A DNA stretch of 64,000 bases. Source: Acidimicrobiales bacterium (lineage in GTDB: Bacteria; Actinomycetota; Acidimicrobiia; Acidimicrobiales; Aldehydirespiratoraceae). Made by a program: the position numbers and the translations under genes. The stretch lies in the NCBI GenBank assembly GCA_040219515.1, contig JAVJSI010000004.1, forward strand, positions 62,001-126,000. Direction: 5' to 3'. The notes beneath the pieces were generated by a model. The model did no database searches. It was not told the origin of the DNA and was given only the letters and a program-made list of their open reading frames with translations. Every line of letters begins with the position of its first letter. Position 1 is the first letter of the stretch. Below, piece by piece: positions 1-6,972 of this stretch.

Positions 1-237
1 CAACGCCTGCATGGTCGAGGAGAGCGACTCCACCGTGCCCCGGACGAGCAGGTGGAAGTGGTTGGGCATCAGTGCGTAGGCGTGGACCTCGAGTTCGTGG
101 TGTCGCGCCGCCTCGCCGAGGCGGCGCAGGAATGCATCCCGGTCGCCGTCGTCGCCGAAGATCGGCAGCCGCCGTGCGCCCCGATTCATCACGTGGAACC
201 ATCCGTCGTCCATCAACCGTCTCGGAATTCGTGCCAT
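1..237 (-). CDS. REP-associated tyrosine transposase (RAYT, Y1/IS200-like), partial
   Basis: The first 79 residues of a leftward gene are visible; the rest lies beyond the window edge. They contain WFHVMNRG near residues 13-20 and the HUH-type metal motif MPNHFHLLV near 57-65, the hallmark of Transposase_17/RAYT proteins. In known systems these single-strand DNA transposases mobilise or maintain REP palindromes. The ATG at 237 gives the expected short N terminus before the first motif. The catalytic tyrosine is outside the window. A REP-like palindrome lies just upstream (282-294) and more copies occur elsewhere in the window, which supports the RAYT assignment over an ordinary IS200 transposase. 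Confidence 0.9.
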   Translation of the reverse strand, partial: MARIPRRLMDDGWFHVMNRGARRLPIFGDDGDRDAFLRRLGEAARHHELEVHAYALMPNHFHLLVRGTVESLSSTMQAL

Positions 238-281
238 GCGGTCGACGCTAGAAATCCACTGTGACACTCCGAGTTGGGACG

Positions 282-294
282 GGGGTCTGACCCC
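282..294. repeat. REP-like palindrome, copy 1 (GGGGTCTGACCCC)
   Basis: A perfect palindrome with 6-base arms and a one-base centre lies in the upstream region of the RAYT gene and before the peroxidase gene. The flanks (TGCAAC at 300-305) match the larger unit seen at 59602-59634. RAYT genes are typically flanked by such elements. Confidence 0.8.
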
Positions 295-353
295 AGCGCT
301 GCAACTGGGGGAAGAAGCATGGGGGAACTGTGCGATGGGGGGTGTGGGTCGTC

Positions 354-359
354 TAGGGT
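354..359 (+). promoter_or_regulatory. Probable -10 element TAGGGT and leader of the Dyp peroxidase gene
   Basis: TAGGGT fits the TANNNT hexamer seen at many starts here, but lies 41 bases before the ATG at 401. The predicted leader of about 35 bases carries AAGAGG at 385-390, a ribosome-binding site 10 bases before the ATG. This gene therefore appears leadered. Confidence 0.55.
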
Positions 360-400
360 CACCGCAAAACCCCGAGAACTCGACAAGAGGAAATTTTTCA

Positions 401-1315
401 ATGGCAACTTCGCAGCCCGCGATCCTGTCCGATCTCCAGAAGTACCAGTGGTACGTCCACATGAGCCGTGTCGACGGTGCCGACCTCGGCCACATCAAGA
501 GCGTGCTGAAGGCCACCCAGGCCGACGCCGATGCCCAGGGCGTCAACCTGTGCATCCTGCTCGGCCCGTCGCTTGCCGCCGACCTCGGCGTCGAGACCGA
601 TGGCGATTTCCAGGCCTACCCCGGCTACGAGTCGCCCGACGGCGCCAAGGTCGCCAAGGGCACCCAGGAAGAACTGCTCCTGTGGCTGCACCACGCCGAC
701 AAGGACCTGATCTGGGAAGTCCAGCACACCGCCCGCAAGGCCCTCGCCGGCCACATGTCGGTCGCCCGTGAGACCCCCTGCTTCATCTACAAGAACAGCC
801 TCGACCTCACCGGTCACATCGACGGCACCGGCAACCCCGAGCCCGAGGACCAGAAGGACCGCGGCATCATCGACGACGGCCAGGCCGGCGAGGGCGGTTC
901 GTACTGCATCGCCCAGCGGTGGGTGCACGACCTCGACTACTGGGCCTCCCTGAGCCTCGATCAGGAGGAGAACACCTTCGGTCGCACCAAGGCCGACTCC
1001 ACGAAGCTCGAGACCCAGGTCCCGCGCTCGCACCTCTCCCACGTGGAGCTGCGTGAAGGCACCACGGCCGACGAGTCCACGCCCAAGCGGGGCGAGATGG
1101 TTCGTCGTTCCACTCCCTACGCCTTCCACGACGGCACCGTCGGCCTCTACTTCATGGGGTTCTGCAAGACCCAGGCGCCCCTGCGTGAGCGCATGGAAGC
1201 CATGTACGGCCACAACGGCCACGAGACCGACTTCATCACCGACTACTCGACGCCTGCGTCGGGCGCGTTCTACTTCGCCCCGTCGGTCGAAGCGCTGGCG
1301 GCCGCGCTCGGCTGA
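401..1315 (+). CDS. Dyp-type haem peroxidase (YfeX-like)
   Basis: The 304-residue product is a dye-decolorising-type peroxidase, which uses haem and H2O2 to oxidise organic or iron-porphyrin substrates. The family signature GXXDG is at 138-142 (GHIDG, catalytic Asp141), followed by TGNPEPED. SHLSHVEL at 210-217 supplies the probable proximal haem ligand His211, and RRSTPY near 235-240 carries the distal arginine. No signal peptide is visible, so it is cytoplasmic or encapsulin cargo; no encapsulin gene is in the window. The ATG at 401 is preferred because AAGAGG precedes it and family similarity begins there. A strong terminator follows. Confidence 0.93.
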   Translation: MATSQPAILSDLQKYQWYVHMSRVDGADLGHIKSVLKATQADADAQGVNLCILLGPSLAADLGVETDGDFQAYPGYESPDGAKVAKGTQEELLLWLHHADKDLIWEVQHTARKALAGHMSVARETPCFIYKNSLDLTGHIDGTGNPEPEDQKDRGIIDDGQAGEGGSYCIAQRWVHDLDYWASLSLDQEENTFGRTKADSTKLETQVPRSHLSHVELREGTTADESTPKRGEMVRRSTPYAFHDGTVGLYFMGFCKTQAPLRERMEAMYGHNGHETDFITDYSTPASGAFYFAPSVEALAAALG

Positions 1316-1330
1316 GCCCCACCACTCGTG

Positions 1331-1367
1331 AGAAGGGCGGTCCTCCGGGGCCGCCCTTCTGCATTTT
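1331..1367 (+). terminator. Rho-independent-type terminator after the Dyp peroxidase
   Basis: AGAAGGGCGG (1331-1340) and CCGCCCTTCT (1351-1360) form a perfect 10-bp stem with a 10-base loop, followed by GCATTTT. It separates the peroxidase gene from ribH. Confidence 0.85.
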
Positions 1368-1382
1368 GGCGTGTCGCCCGGT

Positions 1383-1388
1383 TACCGT
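1383..1388 (+). promoter_or_regulatory. Leaderless -10 TACCGT for ribH
   Basis: TACCGT ends 7 bases before the ATG at 1396, placing the transcription start at or next to the start codon. No Shine-Dalgarno sequence is present. Confidence 0.6.
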
Positions 1389-1395
1389 CGGGGCC

Positions 1396-1896
1396 ATGGC
1401 GACCAAGGACGTGGCTCCCGCAGGAGCGGCCGACGGATCCGGATTGCGGGTCGTCGTGATCCGCACTCGGTGGAACCCCGAGATCATCCGACGACTGGCC
1501 GACGGCGTCGACCGGGCACTGGCCGAGGCCGCCGTCACCGACGTGACCGTCGTCGAGGTGCCCGGCGCCTTCGAGATCCCCTTCGCGGCCCGCACTGTCG
1601 CCGCCTCGGGCCGAGTCGACGCGATCGTCGCGATCGGCGCGGTCATCCGCGGCGAGACGACCCACTACGACCTGGTGTCGGAGGAATGCGCCCGAGGACT
1701 CCAGCACGTGCAGATCTCCACGGGTGTGCCGATCGGGTTCGGCGTGTTGGCCACCGAGAACCTCGAGCAGGCCCTGGCTCGCAGCGAGGGCCCCGACAGC
1801 AACGAGCCCGACAATGTCCCTCAGCCCCACAATGTGGGATACGACGCGGCACAGGTCGCGGTCGAGATGGCGTTGCTCGCCCGGGTCTGGCGCTGA
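1396..1896 (+). CDS. ribH: 6,7-dimethyl-8-ribityllumazine synthase
   Basis: This 166-residue protein catalyses the penultimate step of riboflavin synthesis, condensing 5-amino-6-ribitylaminouracil with 3,4-dihydroxy-2-butanone 4-phosphate. Family motifs are in order: VPGAFEIP, GAVIRGETTHYD with the catalytic histidine, and FGVLATEN. Length is normal for the family. The ATG at 1396 is chosen over an upstream in-frame TTG because TACCGT lies 7 bases before it. No other rib gene is nearby, so ribH is separated from the rest of its pathway. A patatin gene begins 4 bases after the stop and is probably co-transcribed. Confidence 0.95.
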   Translation: MATKDVAPAGAADGSGLRVVVIRTRWNPEIIRRLADGVDRALAEAAVTDVTVVEVPGAFEIPFAARTVAASGRVDAIVAIGAVIRGETTHYDLVSEECARGLQHVQISTGVPIGFGVLATENLEQALARSEGPDSNEPDNVPQPHNVGYDAAQVAVEMALLARVWR

Positions 1897-1900
1897 CCTC

Positions 1901-3013
1901 GTGACCGAGGCGCGTCGGCCGCCGACGACGCACGTGATCCACGAGCGACTCGCCGCGGGCTCGCGACCGGGCGAACGCACCGACGGCTACACGGTCGCCC
2001 TGGCAATCGAGGGCGGGGGCATGCGCGGTGTGGTGAGCACCGGGATGCTGGTGGCGCTCGAGCAGCTCGGTATGACCGACTGCATCGACTTCGTGGTGGG
2101 CACATCGGCCGGCGCGCTCGCCGGCGCCTTCTTCGTCGAAGGACTGGTCGCCGAGGGAAGTGTGCTCTTCTACACCGAACTCCACACCGAGCCCTTCCTC
2201 GATCGCAGCCGCCTGTTTCGACGTGAGGCCGCACTGGACCTCGACTATCTCGTCGACTCGGCTGCGGTGGATCGCGGTCTCGACTTCACTGCGGTCGCGG
2301 CCAGCCGCATCCCGCTGTTCGCGACGGTGTCGCCGACCGACCCGACCTCCGAGGTCCGCCATCTCCATGTCGGCGGCAGCGCGGTTCGGGTCTCGTCGAT
2401 CCTCAAGGCCACGGCGTCGCTCCCGGTGCTCGCCGGCGGCGCGAGAACCGTCGACGATGCGTCCTACGTGGACGGGGGTCTTCATGAACAGATCCCGTGG
2501 CGCACGGCGGCGCGCCTGGGCGCCACCCACGTCCTGGTCCTGCCGTCGAAGCCGGTCACATCCCGAGAGGCGCTCGACTCGTTGAGCTTCGTCGAACGGG
2601 TGTCGGTCATCCCGGTGATCCGCCGTGTGCACGGTGACCACGTCGCCGATCTCGTGGCCCGACTGCCCCAGCGATCCTCACGCGAAGCGTGGAACCTCCG
2701 TGCCGTCGCGGAAGGCCGGGCGACGCCGATCGACGGGGTGGAGGGCCGGGGACAGCCGCGATTCGACATCGTTCACGTGCCCACGACGGTACGTCTGCCC
2801 GGCGCCCTCGAACGGGAACGCACCGTGCTCGTCGATGCCCTGATGGGTGGGGCGAGAGCGGTCATCGACCTTTTCGGTCTCAGCGACGACGACGGCGTGG
2901 TGGTCGAACCGCGGGTCGTCCTCACCCACCCGGGCGCGCCGGTGAAGCACTTCCGCGCCGCGCAGCTCACCGGGTTCGTGATCGACCGCGGGCCGGCGCC
3001 CGATCAGCCCTGA
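1901..3013 (+). CDS. Patatin-like phospholipase family protein
   Basis: The 370-residue product carries the complete patatin catalytic set: oxyanion loop GGGMRG at 38-43, nucleophile elbow GTSAG at 67-71 (Ser69) and catalytic Asp in DGG at 191-193. Such proteins are serine acyl hydrolases acting on phospholipids or lysophospholipids; the substrate here is unknown. No signal peptide is evident. The GTG at 1901 is used because the preceding frame is antisense-like sequence overlapping ribH. The gene is 4 bases downstream of ribH, and its 3' end overlaps the convergent PhoX-like gene by 10 bases. Confidence 0.9.
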   Translation: MTEARRPPTTHVIHERLAAGSRPGERTDGYTVALAIEGGGMRGVVSTGMLVALEQLGMTDCIDFVVGTSAGALAGAFFVEGLVAEGSVLFYTELHTEPFLDRSRLFRREAALDLDYLVDSAAVDRGLDFTAVAASRIPLFATVSPTDPTSEVRHLHVGGSAVRVSSILKATASLPVLAGGARTVDDASYVDGGLHEQIPWRTAARLGATHVLVLPSKPVTSREALDSLSFVERVSVIPVIRRVHGDHVADLVARLPQRSSREAWNLRAVAEGRATPIDGVEGRGQPRFDIVHVPTTVRLPGALERERTVLVDALMGGARAVIDLFGLSDDDGVVVEPRVVLTHPGAPVKHFRAAQLTGFVIDRGPAPDQP

Positions 3014-4464
3014 CCTCTCCGCCGAATGCCGATCACGCCGGCACCAACCGCAATCGCCGCGGCCGCACCGGCACCGAGCACGAGGCCGGTGTTCGTACCG
3101 TCGTCGGAACCCGACCGGTCCGTGACCCGAGCGAGCGTGTCGGTGGGCGACGGGGTGGTGGTGGGCGCAACAGTGGTCGAGGTCGGTTCGTCCTCGGGCG
3201 CCACCGTGGTGGTGGTCGTGGTGGTGGTCTCCGGCGGTGCCTCGACGATGCCCCGGAAGGGACCGGTGACCTCGTAGGTGATGCCGCCGAACGACTCGGC
3301 CGAGTCCATCAGCGGGTTGATGTCGACGATCGGACGAGGCGACGGTCCCCGCTGGCTGGAGAAGTAGAGGCGGTCTCGCGCCGGGTTGAAGACCGGACCG
3401 GTGATCTCGGAGTGGTCCTGGTCGACCAGCCGGGCGAAGGGGGCGACCTCGCCGTCGGGGGTGATGACGACGACCTCCATGTTGCCGCCGTCCTCGGCCA
3501 CGAAGATGTCACCGGAGCCCTCGTCGACGGTCAGGTTGTCGACGCCCGACAACACCGCGGTACCGGCCGCCACGTCGTCGGGGTTCGCCTCGTAGAGCAG
3601 CGTGTGGGTCTGGTTCGCCAGGTCGATGCCGTGGATCTTGTTGTCGAACTTCGTGGAGAAGAAGATCCAGTCCTCGAAGTACCAGATCCCCTCACCGCCG
3701 AGGAACGCGGTGGACTCGGGAACCTGGAGGCGGGTGGCGGTCTCGGCTGCGGAGGGATCGGGCACTTCGAGCCACGTCACCGATCCGTCGTCGGCCACCG
3801 CGCACACCTCGAGCAGGCCTGCCGTCAGGTCGGGGTAGTTGTCGGGGGTGAAGCGGTAGAGGCGCCCGTCGGGCATGTCCTCGGTCTCGAAGACGTGCTC
3901 GCGCACCGGATCGACGGCGGCCGCTTCGTGGATGAAACGGCCCATTGCCTCGAGAGCGACGGCGTCGGTCTCGCCCGACGGGTCGCATTCCCACAACACG
4001 CCGAGGCCGCCTGCGTAGTCCTCTTCGCCGGAGAGGAACGTGCCCCACGGGGTCGGCCCGCCGCCGCAGTTCGCGTTGCTGCCCCGCAGCACCTCGTAGG
4101 CGTCGGTGATGTTGCCGTCGGCGTCGTAGCGAATGGCACTGACGCCGGCGGCGCCGGGGATGAAAACCTCGCTGTTGACGGTGTGGATCCAGCCGCCGTC
4201 GTCTTGCGCGAAGACCGCGGCGCCGTCGGGAAAGATGTGCCACTCGAAGTCGGTGTCGCCGACCGGTTCTCCGGCCACCGCCACCACCCGCGACGTGAAG
4301 CCGGGCGGCAGTATCAGGCCGTTCTCGTCGGGTTCGATGCCATCGAGAGCCCCATAGGGGCTGGCGCCGGCGCTCTGTGCCCCGGCCGCGTTCGTGAGCA
4401 GCGGCAATGCGGCAGTGCCGCCTGCAGTGAACACGCCGGCCTGCAGAAATCGTCGTCGATCCAT
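3004..4464 (-). CDS. PhoX-family (DUF839) phosphatase-like protein with C-terminal membrane anchor
   Basis: The 486-residue product starts with a twin-arginine signal (RRRFLQ at 3-8, then a hydrophobic stretch), so it is exported folded by Tat. The body resembles PhoX/DUF839 beta-propellers, with the typical GGGPTPWGTFLSGEE segment near 135-150 and Asp/Glu-rich calcium-site-like loops. PhoX enzymes are Ca/Fe phosphomonoesterases, but many DUF839 members are untested. A Thr/Pro-rich stalk, a membrane segment near 459-480 and RRRGQG at the end suggest surface anchoring. A perfect palindrome lies just upstream. The 3' end overlaps the convergent patatin gene. Confidence 0.85.
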   Translation of the reverse strand: MDRRRFLQAGVFTAGGTAALPLLTNAAGAQSAGASPYGALDGIEPDENGLILPPGFTSRVVAVAGEPVGDTDFEWHIFPDGAAVFAQDDGGWIHTVNSEVFIPGAAGVSAIRYDADGNITDAYEVLRGSNANCGGGPTPWGTFLSGEEDYAGGLGVLWECDPSGETDAVALEAMGRFIHEAAAVDPVREHVFETEDMPDGRLYRFTPDNYPDLTAGLLEVCAVADDGSVTWLEVPDPSAAETATRLQVPESTAFLGGEGIWYFEDWIFFSTKFDNKIHGIDLANQTHTLLYEANPDDVAAGTAVLSGVDNLTVDEGSGDIFVAEDGGNMEVVVITPDGEVAPFARLVDQDHSEITGPVFNPARDRLYFSSQRGPSPRPIVDINPLMDSAESFGGITYEVTGPFRGIVEAPPETTTTTTTTVAPEDEPTSTTVAPTTTPSPTDTLARVTDRSGSDDGTNTGLVLGAGAAAAIAVGAGVIGIRRRGQG

Positions 4465-4468
4465 GGGC

Positions 4469-4481
4469 GTGAGAATCTCAC
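4469..4481. promoter_or_regulatory. Perfect palindrome GTGAGAATCTCAC at the HNH/PhoX junction
   Basis: Six-base arms flank a single A. It begins 5 bases before the PhoX-like start codon and overlaps the HNH stop codon. It could be an operator for the PhoX-like gene or a weak terminator of the HNH gene; the sequence alone does not decide. Confidence 0.4.
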
Positions 4482-5677
4482 ATTCCAGTTCGGGCTGCGA
4501 GAACTGGGGGAGTGCAGGCAGGACGGGGCCCGGCGCGAGCCACGATCTGCCATCGGCCGTCGGATCTTCGCAGAACCGAACCCCGATCGTGGATGTCGTG
4601 GTGGCACCGGCGGCAGACCAGGACGAGGTTGGTGATGTCGGTCGAGCCGAAGTCCTCCCACGGGATCAGGTGGTGGGCCTCGCAACGATCGGGAGCGGCG
4701 CCGCAACCGACGCAGCCACGGTCGCGAGCGATCAGTGCTCGCCACTGTGCGATCGTGGCCGTGCGATGGTCGCGGCCGACCCAGATCGGCCGGCCGGGGC
4801 CGTCGAAGATCACGGGTGTGAGATTCGAGTTGCACGCCAACCGCTCGAGCACCGACTGCGGAAGTGGGGCGCCATCGATCACGGTCTGCGCCAGTCCGGA
4901 GGCGTCGGGGCTCAGGCGCTGGAGATCGGCGCTCACGAGGAGGTGGGCGCCGACCGGTGGAGTGGCTCGCCGCCCTGCGGCAAAGGAACCGGTCTCGGCA
5001 CTGCACAGCGTCGAGAACGCGTCGGCGCCTCGCTGCGTGGACGTGCGGGCGTCCGCTGGGGCGTCGCGTCCGCCGTCGTCGTGCCACAGTTCCTTGAGCA
5101 GTGAATCGAGGCGACTCTTGGCCTCCTTGCCCGAGATCTCGTCGAGCTCGAAGAGGAACTTCCACATCCCGTCGTCGACCCAGTGGGCGTAGGACCGACG
5201 TCGCCGTTGCCGGGCGACCTGGTCGGCGCCGTCTTCGGGGGCGGCATGGGAAGCCGCCCATTCGCGGCTGCGCTTGGCGAACAGATCGGCGGGCGGCGCT
5301 GTCGTCTCCGGCACCAGCGCGGCGTCGGCCTGCTCGGGCGAGGTCGTCTCGCTCGCCGTCGCGATGGCCTTTGCGTGTTCGATGGTGAGGCGACCGTCGG
5401 CGAGTGCTTCGGCCGTGCGGGGCAGCGACTCGAGCTTCTCCGCCGTGTCGGCCAGCACACTGGCGGCTCTCGCCGACATTCCTCCCGTGCTGCGCAGCAT
5501 CCCTGCGCCGTCGAGACCACGATCGCCGAGTCCGTCGGTGGCGTTGACGAGGCGGACTTTGTAGGCGGAGACCGCTCCCTCGAGTCGGCGGATCGCTGTG
5601 AAGCGGTCGTGGAGGCAAGCACGCGTCAGGTGGTCGACCGGGTCCTGTTCGAGAAGGTCGATCACGGCGGAGAACAT
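4478..5677 (-). CDS. 13E12/DUF222-type HNH endonuclease
   Basis: The 399-residue product has the architecture of the actinobacterial 13E12 repeat family: a long helical DUF222-like region (about 1-280) and a C-terminal HNH domain at about 322-366. The HNH part reads CVGC, then EAHHLIPW, an Asn near 350, and CRRCHHDIHD, giving the zinc-binding CxxC pairs and the His-Asn-His core. These genes are often multicopy; their function is unsettled, with links to DNA repair and mobile DNA. The ATG at 5677 has TAGTAT 6 bases upstream and an apparent LexA box beyond it, suggesting DNA-damage control. Confidence 0.88.
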   Translation of the reverse strand: MFSAVIDLLEQDPVDHLTRACLHDRFTAIRRLEGAVSAYKVRLVNATDGLGDRGLDGAGMLRSTGGMSARAASVLADTAEKLESLPRTAEALADGRLTIEHAKAIATASETTSPEQADAALVPETTAPPADLFAKRSREWAASHAAPEDGADQVARQRRRRSYAHWVDDGMWKFLFELDEISGKEAKSRLDSLLKELWHDDGGRDAPADARTSTQRGADAFSTLCSAETGSFAAGRRATPPVGAHLLVSADLQRLSPDASGLAQTVIDGAPLPQSVLERLACNSNLTPVIFDGPGRPIWVGRDHRTATIAQWRALIARDRGCVGCGAAPDRCEAHHLIPWEDFGSTDITNLVLVCRRCHHDIHDRGSVLRRSDGRWQIVARAGPRPACTPPVLAARTGM

Positions 5678-5683
5678 GGGTCC

Positions 5684-5689
5684 ATACTA
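5684..5689 (-). promoter_or_regulatory. Leaderless -10 TAGTAT for the HNH gene
   Basis: On the minus strand TAGTAT is followed by GGACCC and then the ATG at 5677. The SOS-box-like operator abuts its upstream edge. Confidence 0.65.
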
Positions 5690-5705
5690 TCGAACACATG
5701 TTCGC
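5690..5705. promoter_or_regulatory. Candidate LexA (SOS) box upstream of the HNH gene
   Basis: TCGAACacatGTTCGC matches the mycobacterial SOS consensus TCGAAC-N4-GTTCGA at 11 of 12 fixed positions. It directly adjoins the -10 hexamer of the HNH gene, so bound LexA would block transcription. Confidence 0.7.
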
Positions 5706-5731
5706 CTTGCAAGGGATCTATGCAGAACCTC

Positions 5732-6433
5732 TCAGACGTAGACGAGCTCGAAGGCCACCGCGAGATCGAAGGGCGAATCGTCGCCCATTCCCTTGGCCGC
5801 TCCCCGTAGGAACGCATCGGGATCGGGCGGCTCGTCGAGGGCATCGAGGTAGACGCGATGACACTCGAGCGACGCGATGCCTCGATCGATCGTGTCGGTG
5901 ACGTCGACGCAGTGCCGTGACTCAGGTGACGACCCGAACGCCACGAACTTCACGCCGGACCAGGCCGGACCGGCGTCGGGGAACAGCCACTCGTTGCCGG
6001 CGTCGCGGGCTGCGTCGAGCAGCGCCCGTCCGACGTTGCGGTGGTCGACGTGGTTCCACGAGGGACCGCCCCACGAGTCACGATGGTTGATGCTGATCAG
6101 CACGTCGGGCTTCGTCGCCCGGATCACCTCGGCCAGGTCACGCCGCAGCACGAGGTCGTTCTCCACCTGCCCGTCGGGGTGGTCGAGGTAGCGCAGGTCG
6201 TCGACGCCGACCGCAGCGCACGAGGCCTCCTGCTCGACGCGACGCAGACGCGTCGCCTCGGCCGGCTCCATTCCGGCGATGCCCGCCTCACCGGCCGTCA
6301 CCAAGCAGTAGCCGACCCACTTTCCCTGGTCGGTCCAGCGCGCAACGGCGCTGGCGGCGCCGTACTCCATGTCGTCGGGATGGGCGACCACGGCGAGCGC
6401 ACGGGTCCAGTCTTCGGGCAACGGTTCGAGCAT
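5732..6433 (-). CDS. PIG-L/LmbE family N-acetylglucosaminyl deacetylase-like protein
   Basis: The 233-residue product has the PIG-L zinc site: AHPDD at 17-21 (His18, Asp20, Asp21) and HVDH at 128-131. The family removes acetyl from N-acetylglucosaminyl conjugates; actinobacterial members include MshB and Mca of mycothiol metabolism. This one is shorter than a typical MshB, so the substrate is open. A mycothiol gene (mshC) occurs at 32713. TAGGCT lies 6 bases before the ATG, suggesting a leaderless transcript divergent from the sigma-factor gene. Confidence 0.88.
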   Translation of the reverse strand: MLEPLPEDWTRALAVVAHPDDMEYGAASAVARWTDQGKWVGYCLVTAGEAGIAGMEPAEATRLRRVEQEASCAAVGVDDLRYLDHPDGQVENDLVLRRDLAEVIRATKPDVLISINHRDSWGGPSWNHVDHRNVGRALLDAARDAGNEWLFPDAGPAWSGVKFVAFGSSPESRHCVDVTDTIDRGIASLECHRVYLDALDEPPDPDAFLRGAAKGMGDDSPFDLAVAFELVYV

Positions 6434-6439
6434 GTTTCG

Positions 6440-6445
6440 AGCCTA
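6440..6445 (-). promoter_or_regulatory. Leaderless -10 TAGGCT for the PIG-L gene
   Basis: On the minus strand TAGGCT is followed by six bases and the ATG at 6433. Confidence 0.6.
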
Positions 6446-6486
6446 GGGGTGCAAGAAACGTCGGTGCTCGTGCGTCGTTGTGTCTG

Positions 6487-6972
6487 ATGGACGAGGTGGC
6501 GATGGAAGAATCGGCGCAGGTGATGAACGAACCGGAGGTGGCGGCGCTGTTCGAGCGGGAACGCCTCGGTCTCGTGCGTCTGGCGTTCCTCATGACCGGC
6601 TCGATCGAGACGGCCGAGGACGTCGTGCAGTCGGCGTGGATGAACGTGTTGCCCCGATTGGCCGACACCGACAAGCCCGGTGCGTACCTGCGCACCGCCG
6701 TGGTCAACGAGGCCCGCTCGCGGCTGCGTCGCCGGCGGCGAGCGCCGCGGCTCCCGTTGCCCGTCTCGGCCCATGTCGACGAATCGGCGGTGGAGCTCTG
6801 GGACGCGCTGCGACGGCTCCCCGAACGGCGCCGGGTGGCGGTGGTCCTGCGCTACTGGGGCGACCTGTCGACCGACGAGATCGCCGAGGCCATGGGCTGC
6901 CGGCCGGGCACGGTGTCGTCGCTTCTCCATCGAGGAATCGACTCTCTTCGCAAGGAGCTTGGTGATGACTGA
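6487..6972 (+). CDS. ECF (SigE-type) RNA polymerase sigma factor
   Basis: The 161-residue protein has sigma region 2 at about 20-65 (FERERLGLVRLAFLMTGS then AEDVVQSAW) and region 4 at about 100-155 (LPERRRVAVVLRYWGDLSTDE then GTVSSLLHRG), with no region 3. This is the ECF sigma layout; the SYWGDLS-like segment resembles the actinobacterial SigE-type group. ATG codons at 6487 and 6502 are both possible. Its last 8 bases overlap the next gene, a membrane-anchored protein that is probably its regulator. No promoter of the local TANNNT kind is obvious. Confidence 0.92.
   Translation: MDEVAMEESAQVMNEPEVAALFERERLGLVRLAFLMTGSIETAEDVVQSAWMNVLPRLADTDKPGAYLRTAVVNEARSRLRRRRRAPRLPLPVSAHVDESAVELWDALRRLPERRRVAVVLRYWGDLSTDEIAEAMGCRPGTVSSLLHRGIDSLRKELGDD

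Noticed and set aside
2689-4635. A long plus-strand open frame across the PhoX-like gene
   Set aside because: It is the antisense shadow of a well-supported minus-strand gene. The translated product is Arg/Gly-rich without any family motif, as expected from high-GC third-position bias.
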